From Nonomuraea candida (lineage in GTDB: Bacteria; Actinomycetota; Actinomycetes; Streptosporangiales; Streptosporangiaceae): 64,000 nt of DNA. The stretch spans positions 153,445-217,444 of the forward strand of contig NZ_JOAG01000011.1 of the NCBI RefSeq assembly GCF_000725485.1, in the 5' to 3' direction. The position numbers were made by a program, and so were the translations under genes. A model generated the notes under the pieces. The model made no database searches. It was not told the DNA's origin and saw nothing but the letters and a program-made list of their open reading frames with translations. The stretch's first letter is position 1; every line of letters starts with the position of its first letter. Shown here in pieces: positions 35,574 to 43,762 of this stretch.

Positions 35574-36674
35574 TCAGAGGGTGATCCACTCCGTCGCGGT
35601 CGTCACCTCGTCCAGCACCGACGGGATCGGCTCCACCCCCAGGCCGGGCCCCTTGGGCACCTCCAGGTGGCCGTCCACCAGCTCGAACGGCTCGGTCACG
35701 TCGGTGGCGAAGTAGCGGCGCGAGCCGGAGGTGTCGCCGGGCAGCGTGAAGCCGGGCAGGGCGGCCAGCGCCACGTTCGCCGCCCGGCCCAGCCCCGTCT
35801 CCAGCATGCCGCCGCACCACACCGCGATCCCGTTGGCCCGGCACAGGTCGTGCACCCGCCGCGCCTCCAGGTAGCCGCCGAGCCGGCCGGGCTTGACGTT
35901 GATGATCGAGCACGAGCCCAGCGCGATCGCGGCGGCGGCGTGCTCGGCCGACTCGATCGACTCGTCCAGGCAGATCGGCGTCCTGACCCGGGTGGCCAGC
36001 TTGGCGTGCTGGACCAGGTCGTCGTTGGCCAGCGGCTGCTCGATCAGCAGCAGGTCGAAGTCGTCCAGCCGGGCCAGGTGGCGGGCGTCGGTCAGCGAGT
36101 AGGCGGCGTTGGCGTCGACCTGGAGCAGCACGTCGTCGCCGAACCGCTCGCGCACGGCCCGGACCGGCTCGATGTCCCAGCCGGGCTCGATCTTCAGCTT
36201 GATGCGGACGTAGCCCTCGTCGAGGTAGCCCGCCACGGCGTCCAGCAGCCTCGGGACCGAGTCCATGATGCCGACCGACACCCCGCACGGCACCCGCGTC
36301 CTGGCCGCGCCCAGGAACCGGCCCAACGACTCGCCCGCCGCCCGCAGCTGCGCGTCCAGCACCGCGGTCTCCAGCGCCGCCTTGGCCATGCGGTGGCCCT
36401 TGATCGGCTCCAGTGCGCGGGCGACGTCCTGGGCGTGCACGTCGCGGGGCAGCGCGGGCAGCAGGAAGCGGCGGATCACCTCGGCCGCGCCGTCGACGTA
36501 CTCGGCGGAGTAGAGCGGCTCCGACATGGCCACGCACTCGCCCCAGCCCTCGGCGTCCGGCGTCACCACCCTGACCAGCAGCACGTCACGGGCGGTCTCG
36601 GTGCCGAACGAGGTGCGGAACGGCGCCACCAGCGGCATCGCGATCCGCCGCAGCTCAACTCCTGTGATCTTCAC
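35574..36674 (-). CDS. menC: o-Succinylbenzoate synthase / N-acylamino-acid racemase (enolase superfamily)
   Basis: A 366-residue TIM-barrel enzyme. Catalytic lysines are in IKLKIEPG (KxK). Metal ligands appear as LQVDANAAY, LIEQPL and CLDESIES, and the second-face lysine is in NVKPGRLGG. This MenC-type subgroup often racemises N-succinyl or N-acyl amino acids rather than making menaquinone. The GTG start overlaps the stop of an upstream GNAT acetyltransferase-like gene (GTGA). In Geobacillus that pairing (succinyltransferase plus N-succinylamino-acid racemase) converts D- to L-amino acids. No other men genes are here, so I favour the racemase role; the symbol reflects family only. Confidence 0.85.
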   Translation of the reverse strand: MKITGVELRRIAMPLVAPFRTSFGTETARDVLLVRVVTPDAEGWGECVAMSEPLYSAEYVDGAAEVIRRFLLPALPRDVHAQDVARALEPIKGHRMAKAALETAVLDAQLRAAGESLGRFLGAARTRVPCGVSVGIMDSVPRLLDAVAGYLDEGYVRIKLKIEPGWDIEPVRAVRERFGDDVLLQVDANAAYSLTDARHLARLDDFDLLLIEQPLANDDLVQHAKLATRVRTPICLDESIESAEHAAAAIALGSCSIINVKPGRLGGYLEARRVHDLCRANGIAVWCGGMLETGLGRAANVALAALPGFTLPGDTSGSRRYFATDVTEPFELVDGHLEVPKGPGLGVEPIPSVLDEVTTATEWITL

Positions 36675-37450
36675 GCTCTCTCCACGATGTAGTACGACTT
36701 CCCGGAGAACCCCGTCACCTCGCGGCCCTCCGCCATCAGGCCCCCCAGCACGTCGCGCACGGCGTGCCGCCACGCCTTGCCCGCCCCGGGGTCGGCCCGG
36801 CGCAGCCCCTCGATGTCCGCGGGCACCGCGACCAGCACCGTGGCCGCGTCCACCGGCCCCGGCACCGGCCGCCCGTCCACGTCGGCCAGCGCCACCACGG
36901 CGTCCGGCGGCACCGGCACGGTGTACGGCTCCCGCCGCGCCAGCGCCGCCACGTGCGGCGCGGTCAGCGGCCAGGAGGCGAGCAGCCGGTCGGACTCGTC
37001 GCCCTGGTTGACCGCGTCGGACATGACGCCGTAGAAGCACGGCAGGTACTCCGCCGGCCTGGCGCCCAGCTTGGCCAGGTTGAAGTGCGCGTTGCGGCGC
37101 ACCAGCGGGTCATAGGTCCAGGTGATCCGCTCCAGCCCGCGCTCCAGCGCCCAGCGGCGCTGGTGCTGCTTGAGCTCGAACCCGGTGCCGGGGCGCGTGG
37201 CCCCGGTGACGTGCGAGTGCAGCGCGCCGCCGGCCGCCAGGAAGCCCACCGAGCCGCCGACGAGCAGGTCGCCGTCGTAGGCGCCGGCCACGTAGCCGCC
37301 CGTGTGGGACAGCGCCCGCATCAGCTCCAGCGTCATGGGCGGCTCGCCGGGGCTGAAATGCCAGATGTCGTCGAACAGCGCGTGGACGCGCTCGAACTCC
37401 GCCGGCTCGTGGAGTTCCCTGACCTCGATCAACGTACCGCCCTTCCGCAT
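36671..37450 (-). CDS. GNAT family N-acyltransferase
   Basis: A 259-residue acyltransferase. ATG 37450 has GGAG close upstream. GALHSHVTGATRPGTGFELK holds the acyl-CoA pyrophosphate loop (R/Q-x-x-G-x-G/A-like), and WALERGLERITWTYDPLVRRN continues the fold. The pairing with a MenC-type racemase and the LGARPAEYLPCFYG segment match the group found beside N-acylamino-acid racemases, where it N-succinylates amino acids. The 3' end overlaps the racemase start. It would act on D-amino acids, for instance from cell-wall turnover (inference). Confidence 0.8.
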   Translation of the reverse strand: MRKGGTLIEVRELHEPAEFERVHALFDDIWHFSPGEPPMTLELMRALSHTGGYVAGAYDGDLLVGGSVGFLAAGGALHSHVTGATRPGTGFELKQHQRRWALERGLERITWTYDPLVRRNAHFNLAKLGARPAEYLPCFYGVMSDAVNQGDESDRLLASWPLTAPHVAALARREPYTVPVPPDAVVALADVDGRPVPGPVDAATVLVAVPADIEGLRRADPGAGKAWRHAVRDVLGGLMAEGREVTGFSGKSYYIVERA

Positions 37451-37538
37451 GACACTCCATGGCGACGGTATGCCATCCGCGGGCATGGGCGATTCGTACG
37501 GGCGCACCAAGAGAGCGGCTGCTTTTGGTGGCCCGCTC

Positions 37539-38096
37539 CTACCCGCGGCGGCAGCCGCGCAGCGCGATGCGGATCCGGGTGGGCGCCTCCTGGCTCAGGC
37601 GTACGGACTCCAGCGGCACCGTCACCTCCGGCGTGCGGTAGCGCCCGCCGGAGAAACGGGCGGCCAGGCAGGCGCGCACGCCCGAGGCCGTCACGTCGCC
37701 GTCGAGCGAGCTGCGCCCGTCGCGCCAGATCTCCACCACGCACCGGCCCGGCTGGGCCGCCAGCGCCAGCCCCGCCACGGTCGCGCCGGCCAGCGGCCCG
37801 GTGTCGCCCTTCGTCCAGCCGTAGTGCCACATGCCCGCGGCCACCACCGGCGCGGCGGGGCAGCAGCCGGGCGCGGTGATCACCACGTCGAGCCCGTCGC
37901 ACAGCAGCCCGGCGATCTCCTGGGCGTTGCGCGCGTGCCGGTGGGCGGTCCGCAGCCCGGGGAACTCGGGCACGCGGCCGCCTCTGGCGTAGATGAGCTT
38001 GACGCCCGTCGCGACGGGCCCGGGGCCACTGTCGTGCCAGCCGCAGGCGACGACGTCGACCGACTCGGCAGACCTCCACGTGCCGATACGCAGCAT
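37539..38096 (-). CDS. Protein of unknown function
   Basis: A 185-residue protein I do not recognise. It starts MLRIGTWRSAESVDVVACGW. No signal peptide or membrane helix is clear; VVITAPGCCPAAPVVAAGMW is mildly hydrophobic with adjacent cysteines. High GC at third positions and lack of repeats support a real gene. It is co-directional with the GNAT gene, about 90 bases upstream of it, and starts 59 bases downstream of the antiporter stop. Confidence 0.6.
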   Translation of the reverse strand: MLRIGTWRSAESVDVVACGWHDSGPGPVATGVKLIYARGGRVPEFPGLRTAHRHARNAQEIAGLLCDGLDVVITAPGCCPAAPVVAAGMWHYGWTKGDTGPLAGATVAGLALAAQPGRCVVEIWRDGRSSLDGDVTASGVRACLAARFSGGRYRTPEVTVPLESVRLSQEAPTRIRIALRGCRRG

Positions 38097-38155
38097 GTCT
38101 ATTGACTACCCTTTGCCGTGAACCGTCACACGCTGTCACGGCTCTACCTGGCCTT

Positions 38156-39754
38156 TCATCGCAGGCTCCGGGCGTCGAGCCGGCGCAGCACCCGCGAGAC
38201 CACCGCCGGGTCGGCGCTCGGGTCGCGCCGCGCCTCCAGCACCGCCTGCCGGGCGGCCGACATCATCTCGGCCTGCACCCGCCGCATCAGCAGCACGCGC
38301 CGCGCCCGCTGCTCGTACGCCTCCCGCCGCTCCTCGTCGGCCACCTCGGGGCTGATCCGCATGCCGAGGTCGATCATCCGCCGCTGCAGCACCTCGACCA
38401 CGTCCTCGGGCAGCTCCTCGGCCTCGTCGATCTCCCGCAGCCGCCGCCTGGCCGCCTTCGCCGCGCGCAGGGCCAGCCGCTTCTCCAGCTCCCGCTCGGC
38501 CGCCGTGTCCGCCTTCACCCCGAGCCTGCCCACCAGCCACGGCAGCGTCAGCCCCTGCACCACCAGCGTCGTCAGGATGACGGCGAACGCGATGAACACG
38601 ATCACCGACCGCTCGGGGAACGGCGTCCCGTCCTCCGTCTCCAGCGGGATGGCCAGCGCCAGCGCCACCGACGCCACTCCGCGCATGCCCGCCCACCACA
38701 TGACCACGGTCTCGCGCCAGCTCAGCGGGATCTCCGAGTCCTCGGCCGCCGCGCCGCGCGCCCGCCCGGCCAGCAGCTTGGCCAGCCACGCCGCCGGGAG
38801 CAGCCACAGCAGCCGGACGAGCACCACGACCGCGACCACGGCGGCGCTCCAGCCCAGCAGCGGCCCGAGCCGCCCGTGCACGGTGCCCAGCGCCGCGTGC
38901 AGCTCCAGCCCGATCAGCCCGAACGCCACCCCCGTCACGAGCGTGTCCACGACCTGCCAGAACGTCGTCGAGGCGAACCTGCCGAACACGTCGTCCGCCT
39001 CGAACATGCGGTCGCTCAGGTAGAAGGCGCTGGTCAGCACCGCCAGCACCCCGGAGCCGCGCAGCTCGTCGGCCAGCGCGTACGCCGCGAACGGCACCAG
39101 CAGCGACAACCCCACCTGCAGCGTGGCGTCGCCCAGCAGCGCCATCAGCCGCCCGCCCAGCCACCCCAGCGCCAGTCCCACCAGCACGGCCACCACGGCC
39201 GACAGCACGAGCTCGGCCAGCGCCCCCGGCCAGGAGAACACGCCGGTCACGACGGCCGCGATCGCCACGTGGTAGAGCACGATCGCCGTCACGTCGTTGA
39301 ACAGCCCCTCGCCTTCGAGCAGCGACACCATGCGCCTGGGCAGCCCGAGCCGTCCCGCCACCGCCGTGGCCGCCACCGGGTCGGGCGGCGCCACCAGCGC
39401 GCCCAGCGCCGCCGCGGCGGCCAGCGGCAGCCCGGGCACCAGCGCGTGCGCCGTGCCCGCCACGGCCGCCGTCGTCACGAACACCAGCGCCACGGCCAGC
39501 AGGAAGATCGGCTGCCAGTTGGCCGCGAACTGCCGCCACGACGTGCGCTGCACGGCGGCGTACAGCAGGGGCGGGAGCAGCAGCGGCAGGACGATGCCGG
39601 GCGGGACGTCCACGTTCGGCACGAAGGGCAGGACGGCCAGCAGGATGCCCAGCAGCGTCATCAGCACCGGCGCCGGCAGGCCCAGCCGCTCGCCCAGGGG
39701 GACGGTGATCAGCGCGCCCAGCAACACCAGCATGAGCAGCACGAACTGGTCCAC
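38156..39754 (-). CDS. Na+/H+ antiporter, CPA1 family
   Basis: A 532-residue membrane protein. GTG 39754 after GGGGG starts VDQFVLLMLVL, the first of about 12 helices. The conserved transport region is ALVAPPDPVAATAVAGRLGLP, followed by LLEGEGLFNDVTAIVLY, which holds the acidic cation-binding ND pair of CPA1 exchangers. WAGMRGVASVALALAIP is the conserved Arg helix. The C-terminal 130 residues are a charged cytoplasmic tail. It exchanges Na+ or K+ for H+ across the plasma membrane. It appears monocistronic. Confidence 0.92.
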   Translation of the reverse strand: MDQFVLLMLVLLGALITVPLGERLGLPAPVLMTLLGILLAVLPFVPNVDVPPGIVLPLLLPPLLYAAVQRTSWRQFAANWQPIFLLAVALVFVTTAAVAGTAHALVPGLPLAAAAALGALVAPPDPVAATAVAGRLGLPRRMVSLLEGEGLFNDVTAIVLYHVAIAAVVTGVFSWPGALAELVLSAVVAVLVGLALGWLGGRLMALLGDATLQVGLSLLVPFAAYALADELRGSGVLAVLTSAFYLSDRMFEADDVFGRFASTTFWQVVDTLVTGVAFGLIGLELHAALGTVHGRLGPLLGWSAAVVAVVVLVRLLWLLPAAWLAKLLAGRARGAAAEDSEIPLSWRETVVMWWAGMRGVASVALALAIPLETEDGTPFPERSVIVFIAFAVILTTLVVQGLTLPWLVGRLGVKADTAAERELEKRLALRAAKAARRRLREIDEAEELPEDVVEVLQRRMIDLGMRISPEVADEERREAYEQRARRVLLMRRVQAEMMSAARQAVLEARRDPSADPAVVSRVLRRLDARSLR

Positions 39755-39904
39755 GACGCCCCCAAGTGATCCCCGTGACCAGCGTAAACGAGCCACCCCC
39801 GGCCCCCGCCGCACCGCACCCGGGAGCGCGGCTTCCGGCCCGCGATCAGGCAGGAGGACAGGCGCGGCTTCCGTCCCGGCGTGGCGGGGTGGTGCCGGAG
39901 GGAG

Positions 39905-41035
39905 TCAGCGGTCGAGGATCTCCAGGGCGGGCGGGGCGGCGCCGAGGGGGAGGGGGCCGGTGGCGGTGCAGGTCACGACGTCGGCCAGGCGGGCGCCGAA
40001 CAGGTCGGGGACGTAGATGGCCGGCTCCAGGCAGAACGTCATGCCGGGCGCCAGCACCGTGCCGTCCCCCGGCCGCGGGCCCTCGTCGGGCGCCAGCCCC
40101 ACGCCCCGGCCCGCGTGCGCCGCCGCGAACCGGCCGTACCCGCTGTCCTCGATCATCTCGGTGACCGCCCGCGACACCTCCGACACCGGCGCGCCGGGCC
40201 GCAGCGCGGCCAGGCCGGCGCGGTGGGCCGCGAGCACCACCGAGTACATCGCGTCGAAGTCCTCCGGCGGCTCGGCCACGGCGAAGACCCGGGCCACCTC
40301 GGCGCAGTAGCCGTCCCACCGCCCGCACACCGACACCGTCAGCGCGTCACCGGGGTTGATCACCCGTGCGCCGGGCACGTGCGCGGGCCCGGCGGTGTGC
40401 TCGCCGGCCGCCACGCGCACCGCCACCACGTCCTCGCAGCCCGACTCCACCAGCAGCAGCCGCAGCCGCCGGGCCATCTCCCGCTCGCTCGCCCCGAACC
40501 AGGCCAGCTCGCGGGCCCGCGCCAGCACCCCTTCCGCGGCCGCCACCGCGCGGGCGACGGCCGCCACCTCCCGCGGCTCCTTGCGCAGCCGCAGCGGCGC
40601 CAGCACCGGGGACGCGGGCACCAGCTCGGCCTCGATCGCCAGCCCGAACAGCTCGCGCACCCGCATCTCGGGGTCCACCCCGACCCGCCGCGCCCCCGCG
40701 GGCACCAGCCGGGCCGGGTCCCCGGTCTCGGCCACCACGTCCGCCGTCACCACCAGGAACGCCCCCTCGCCGCCGCCCAGGAAGCGGTAGTCGGGGGAGG
40801 GCCGCAGCACCAGCGCGTCGATCCCGGCCCCGGCCATGCCCTTCCGCACGGCCGCCACCCGCCCCCCGACCCCCTCCTCCGGCGCGGCCCCGTCCGGCGC
40901 GTCTCCGTCGGGCGCGGGCGGGTCCGGCGCGTCTCCGTCCGGCGCGTCTCCGTCCGGCGCGGCCCCGTCCGGCGCGGGCGGGTCCGGTGCAGGCCCGTCG
41001 TGTGGTGCGGGGCCTTCGTACGGGGGGCGGGTCAC
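39905..41035 (-). CDS. M24 (creatinase/prolidase) family protein, metal ligands mostly lost
   Basis: A 376-residue protein at the end of the peptide-import operon, GTG start overlapping the ATPase stop. The pita-bread fold is visible (SEREMARRLRLLLVESGCED, then GTVLAPGMTFCLEPAIYVP). The five metal ligands of active M24 peptidases are mostly absent: the LLDAG Asp is Ser in TVSVCG, the SDITR Asp is Glu in AEVARVF, the GIGHG His is Arg in AGRGVG, and the final EDT Glu is Ala in ARLADVV. It may be a creatinase-like hydrolase that works without metal or a non-catalytic protein. Residues about 5-45 are an acidic Asp/Ala/Pro repeat from a 15-bp minisatellite. Confidence 0.82.
   Translation of the reverse strand: MTRPPYEGPAPHDGPAPDPPAPDGAAPDGDAPDGDAPDPPAPDGDAPDGAAPEEGVGGRVAAVRKGMAGAGIDALVLRPSPDYRFLGGGEGAFLVVTADVVAETGDPARLVPAGARRVGVDPEMRVRELFGLAIEAELVPASPVLAPLRLRKEPREVAAVARAVAAAEGVLARARELAWFGASEREMARRLRLLLVESGCEDVVAVRVAAGEHTAGPAHVPGARVINPGDALTVSVCGRWDGYCAEVARVFAVAEPPEDFDAMYSVVLAAHRAGLAALRPGAPVSEVSRAVTEMIEDSGYGRFAAAHAGRGVGLAPDEGPRPGDGTVLAPGMTFCLEPAIYVPDLFGARLADVVTCTATGPLPLGAAPPALEILDR
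40879..41000. repeat. 15-bp in-frame minisatellite, 5' end of the M24-like gene
   Basis: CGTCCGGCGCGTCTC-like units repeat about eight times with 15- and 30-bp periods, encoding PDGDAPDGDAPDPPAPDGDA-type peptide repeats between the start and the folded domain. Confidence 0.85.
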
Positions 41036-41940
41036 TTCGGTTCGTGGAGCCAGCAGGCGACCGGGCCGAAGTCGGGCTCCTTCTCGCGGCACACGTCCAT
41101 CACCAGCGGGCAGCGCGGATGGAAGCGGCACCCGGCCGGCGGGTTCGCCGGATCGGGGACGTCGCCCGGCAGCTCGGCGGGCAGCACGCCCATCCCGTCC
41201 GGCTTCGGGATCGCCCCCAGCAGCGCCTTCGTGTACGGGTGCCGCGGCTCGGCCCACACCTCGGCCGTCCGGCCCACCTCGACGATCCGGCCCAGGTACA
41301 TGACCGCGATCCGGTCGGCGATCAGCCGCACCACCGACAGGTCGTGGCTGATGAACAGCAGCCCGGCCCCCGACTCCACGGCCAGGTCCCGCATGAGTTT
41401 GGCCACCTGCGACTGCGCGGAGGCGTCCAGGGCGGAGATCGGCTCGTCGCCGATCAGCAGCCGCGGCCGGGCCGCCAGCGCCCGCGCGATGGCGATGCGC
41501 TGCCGCTGCCCGCCGGAGAACTCGTGCGGGTGCCGCCCGGCGAAGTCGCGCGGCAGGCCGACGCGCTCCAGCAGGTCGGCGGGGGCGGTGGTGGTGTCAC
41601 CCGCCGTGCGCAGCCCGTCGGCGATCTGGTCGCCCACCCGCCGCCGCGGGTTCAGCGACGCGTACGGGTCCTGGAACACCATCTGGATCCCCGTCAGCTT
41701 CCTGCGCCGCAGGCCGAGCGGGGTGACCGGCTGCCCGTCGAAGGCGACCGAGCCGCCGGTGACCGGGTTCAGCCCGCAGACGGCGCGGGCCAGCGTCGAC
41801 TTGCCGCACCCGGACTCGCCGACGAGCCCGACCACCTCGCCCGCCGCCACCGCCAGGCTGGCCCCGGCCACGGCCCGCACCACGGGACGCCCGGGGGAGC
41901 GGTGCTCGACGACCAGGTCGTCAATGGTCAGCAGGCTCAT
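41032..41940 (-). CDS. Oligopeptide ABC transporter ATPase (DppF/OppF type)
   Basis: A 302-residue ATPase. Walker A is GESGCGKST, Q-loop VFQDPYASLNPR, signature FSGGQRQR, Walker B LLIGDEPISALD, H-loop FISHDLSVV. The C-terminal oligopeptide extension has CRFHPRCPLVMDVC, where this subfamily commonly holds an iron-sulphur cluster. ATG 41940 overlaps the upstream ATPase stop by 4 bases. It pairs with the next protein as a heterodimer on the cytoplasmic face of the two permeases. Confidence 0.95.
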   Translation of the reverse strand: MSLLTIDDLVVEHRSPGRPVVRAVAGASLAVAAGEVVGLVGESGCGKSTLARAVCGLNPVTGGSVAFDGQPVTPLGLRRRKLTGIQMVFQDPYASLNPRRRVGDQIADGLRTAGDTTTAPADLLERVGLPRDFAGRHPHEFSGGQRQRIAIARALAARPRLLIGDEPISALDASAQSQVAKLMRDLAVESGAGLLFISHDLSVVRLIADRIAVMYLGRIVEVGRTAEVWAEPRHPYTKALLGAIPKPDGMGVLPAELPGDVPDPANPPAGCRFHPRCPLVMDVCREKEPDFGPVACWLHEPK

Positions 41941-42887
41941 CGCGCCTCCGCATCGGGTTCCGCCGCACCAGAATTCGCAGTCTCGGATCTCGCAGTGCCG
42001 GATCTCGCAGTGCCGGATCTCGCAGTGCCGGATTTCGCAGTGCCGGATTTCGCAGTGCCGGATTTCGCAGTGCCGGACTCCGGGGTGCCGGACTTCGGGG
42101 TGCCGGACTCCGCCGGGTCGAGTTCCGCGTCGGGCAGGGAGTCCAGCAGGGCGCGCGTGTAGGGGTGCGCGGGCTCGCGCAGCACCCGGCCGCGCGGCCC
42201 CGACTCGACCACCAGGCCGTCCTTCATCACGCTCACCTCGTCCGCCACCGCCGACATGACCCCCAGGTCGTGCGTCACCAGCAGCACCGCCAGGCCCAGC
42301 TCGTCGCAGAGCCCGCGCAGCAGCCGCAGCACGCCCGCCTGCACGGTCACGTCCAGCGCGGTCGTCGGCTCGTCGGCGATCAGCACCTTCGGCGAGCAGG
42401 CCAGCGCGACGGCGATCGCGATGCGCTGGCGCATGCCGCCGGAGAACTGGTGCGGGAAACGCCCGTAGGCCTCCTCCGGGCCGGGGATGCGCACCTTGCC
42501 GAGCAGCTCCACCGCCCGCGCCTTCGCCTCGGCCCGGCCCAGCCCGAGGTGGTGGCGCATGTGCTCGGTGAGCTGCCTGCCGATCGTGAGCATCGGGTGC
42601 AGGCTCGTCGCCGGGTCCTGGAAGACCATGGCGACCTCGCCGCCGCGCACCTTGTTCAGCTCCTTGGGCGGCAGCGTCAGCAGCTCCCGCCCGTCCAGCC
42701 GGATCGAGCCGGCCGTCCGCGACCCGTGCGGCAGCAGCCCCAGCACGGCCAGCCCGGTCATCGTCTTGCCCGAGCCGCTCTCCCCGGCCAGGCCGTGCAC
42801 CCGGCCGGCCGTCAGCGTCAGGTCGACGCCGCGCAGGATCTCCTTGCCGCCGATCGTCACCTTCAGGTCCGTGATGTCCAGCGTCAC
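41937..42887 (-). CDS. Oligopeptide ABC transporter ATPase (DppD/OppD type)
   Basis: A 316-residue ATPase. Walker A is GESGSGKT, Q-loop [11 protein letters not shown], signature FSGGMRQR, Walker [14 protein letters not shown]-loop VTHDLGVM. Normal members end with a Cys-rich oligopeptide domain after HPYTRALL; here that domain is absent and replaced by about 55 residues of [13 protein letters not shown] repeats from a 15-bp minisatellite. The FeS-type tail is therefore lost in this subunit but kept in its partner. GTG 42887 overlaps the permease stop. Confidence 0.93.
   Translation of the reverse strand: MTLDITDLKVTIGGKEILRGVDLTLTAGRVHGLAGESGSGKTMTGLAVLGLLPHGSRTAGSIRLDGRELLTLPPKELNKVRGGEVAMVFQDPATSLHPMLTIGRQLTEHMRHHLGLGRAEAKARAVELLGKVRIPGPEEAYGRFPHQFSGGMRQRIAIAVALACSPKVLIADEPTTALDVTVQAGVLRLLRGLCDELGLAVLLVTHDLGVMSAVADEVSVMKDGLVVESGPRGRVLREPAHPYTRALLDSLPDAELDPAESGTPKSGTPESGTAKSGTAKSGTAKSGTARSGTARSGTARSETANSGAAEPDAEAR
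41985..42119. repeat. 15-bp in-frame minisatellite at the 3' end of the dppD-type gene
   Basis: About nine units of GGATCTCGCAGTGCC and variants (GGATTTCGCAGTGCC, GGACTTCGGGGTGCC) run in a row, reading SGTAK / SGTAR / SGTPE pentapeptides on the minus strand. The variants lie in ordered blocks, as expected from stepwise expansion. Confidence 0.92.
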
Positions 42888-43762
42888 AGCGCACGCTCCT
42901 TGATCGCCCGGGCCGTGCGCGGGTCGAGCGCGTCCCGCAGCGTGTCGCCGAGGAAGTTGAACGCCAGCACCACCGTCAGGATCGCCAGCCCCGGGAACGT
43001 CGCCACCCACCAGCTGTCGAACACCTCCACGCCCGAGGCCACCATCGCCCCCCACTCGGGGGAGGGCGGCTTGGCGCCGAGGCCCAGGAACGACAGGCCG
43101 GACAGCAGCAGCAGCGCGGTGCCGATGTCGAGGGTGGCCAGCACCAGGACGGGGCCGGTCACGTTCGGCAGGACGTCCACGCGCAGCGAGCGCCAGACCG
43201 AGAAGCCCAGCAGCCGCCCGCTCAGCACGAACTCCCGCTCCCGCACCCCCAGCACCAGCCCGCGCGTCACCCGCGCGTACGCCGGCCAGGCCACGACCAG
43301 CACCGCCAGCACCGCGTTCGTCAGGCTCGCGCCCAGCGCCGCGGCCACCACCATGGCCAGGATCACGGTCGGGAAGGCGAACACCAGGTCCGCCACCCGC
43401 ATGATGGTCTCGTCGACCCAGCGGCCGAAGTACCCGGCGCAGGCGCCGAGCAGCCCGCCGATCAGCACCGACATCGCCACCAGCAGGAGCGTCAGCGGGA
43501 TCGACACCCGCGCGCCGTACATGACGCGGCTGAGGATGTCGCGGCCGAGCTGGTCGGTGCCGAACCAGTGCCCGGGGCCGGGCGGCGCGAGCCGGGGCAG
43601 CTCCTGGGCCAGCGGGTCGTGCGGGGCCAGCACGGGGGCGGCCAGCGCGATGACGATCCAGGCCACGGCCAGCACGCCGCCGGCCACGGCCAGCGGCTGC
43701 CGCCACGCCTCCGGCAAACGCCGCAGCAGGCCCTTGCGGGCCAGGGGGTCGCGCCGTCTCAT
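42884..43762 (-). CDS. Oligopeptide ABC transporter permease (DppC type)
   Basis: A 292-residue permease with about six helices. The N-terminal signature APHDPLAQELPRLAPPGPGH, then WFGTDQLGRDILSRVMYGAR, is diagnostic of DppC/OppC. The EAA loop lies in VREREFVLSGRLLGFSVWRS, before LPNVTGPVLV. It ends FNFLGDTLRDALDPR. ATG 43762 overlaps the DppB-type stop (ATGA). Confidence 0.95.
   Translation of the reverse strand: MRRRDPLARKGLLRRLPEAWRQPLAVAGGVLAVAWIVIALAAPVLAPHDPLAQELPRLAPPGPGHWFGTDQLGRDILSRVMYGARVSIPLTLLLVAMSVLIGGLLGACAGYFGRWVDETIMRVADLVFAFPTVILAMVVAAALGASLTNAVLAVLVVAWPAYARVTRGLVLGVREREFVLSGRLLGFSVWRSLRVDVLPNVTGPVLVLATLDIGTALLLLSGLSFLGLGAKPPSPEWGAMVASGVEVFDSWWVATFPGLAILTVVLAFNFLGDTLRDALDPRTARAIKERAL

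Noticed and set aside
38102..39769. A 555-codon open frame antisense to the antiporter gene, and similar long antisense frames over most genes
   Set aside because: Composition is dominated by Arg, His, Gln, Pro and Gly with no domains. It arises from GC-biased third positions of the true gene on the other strand.
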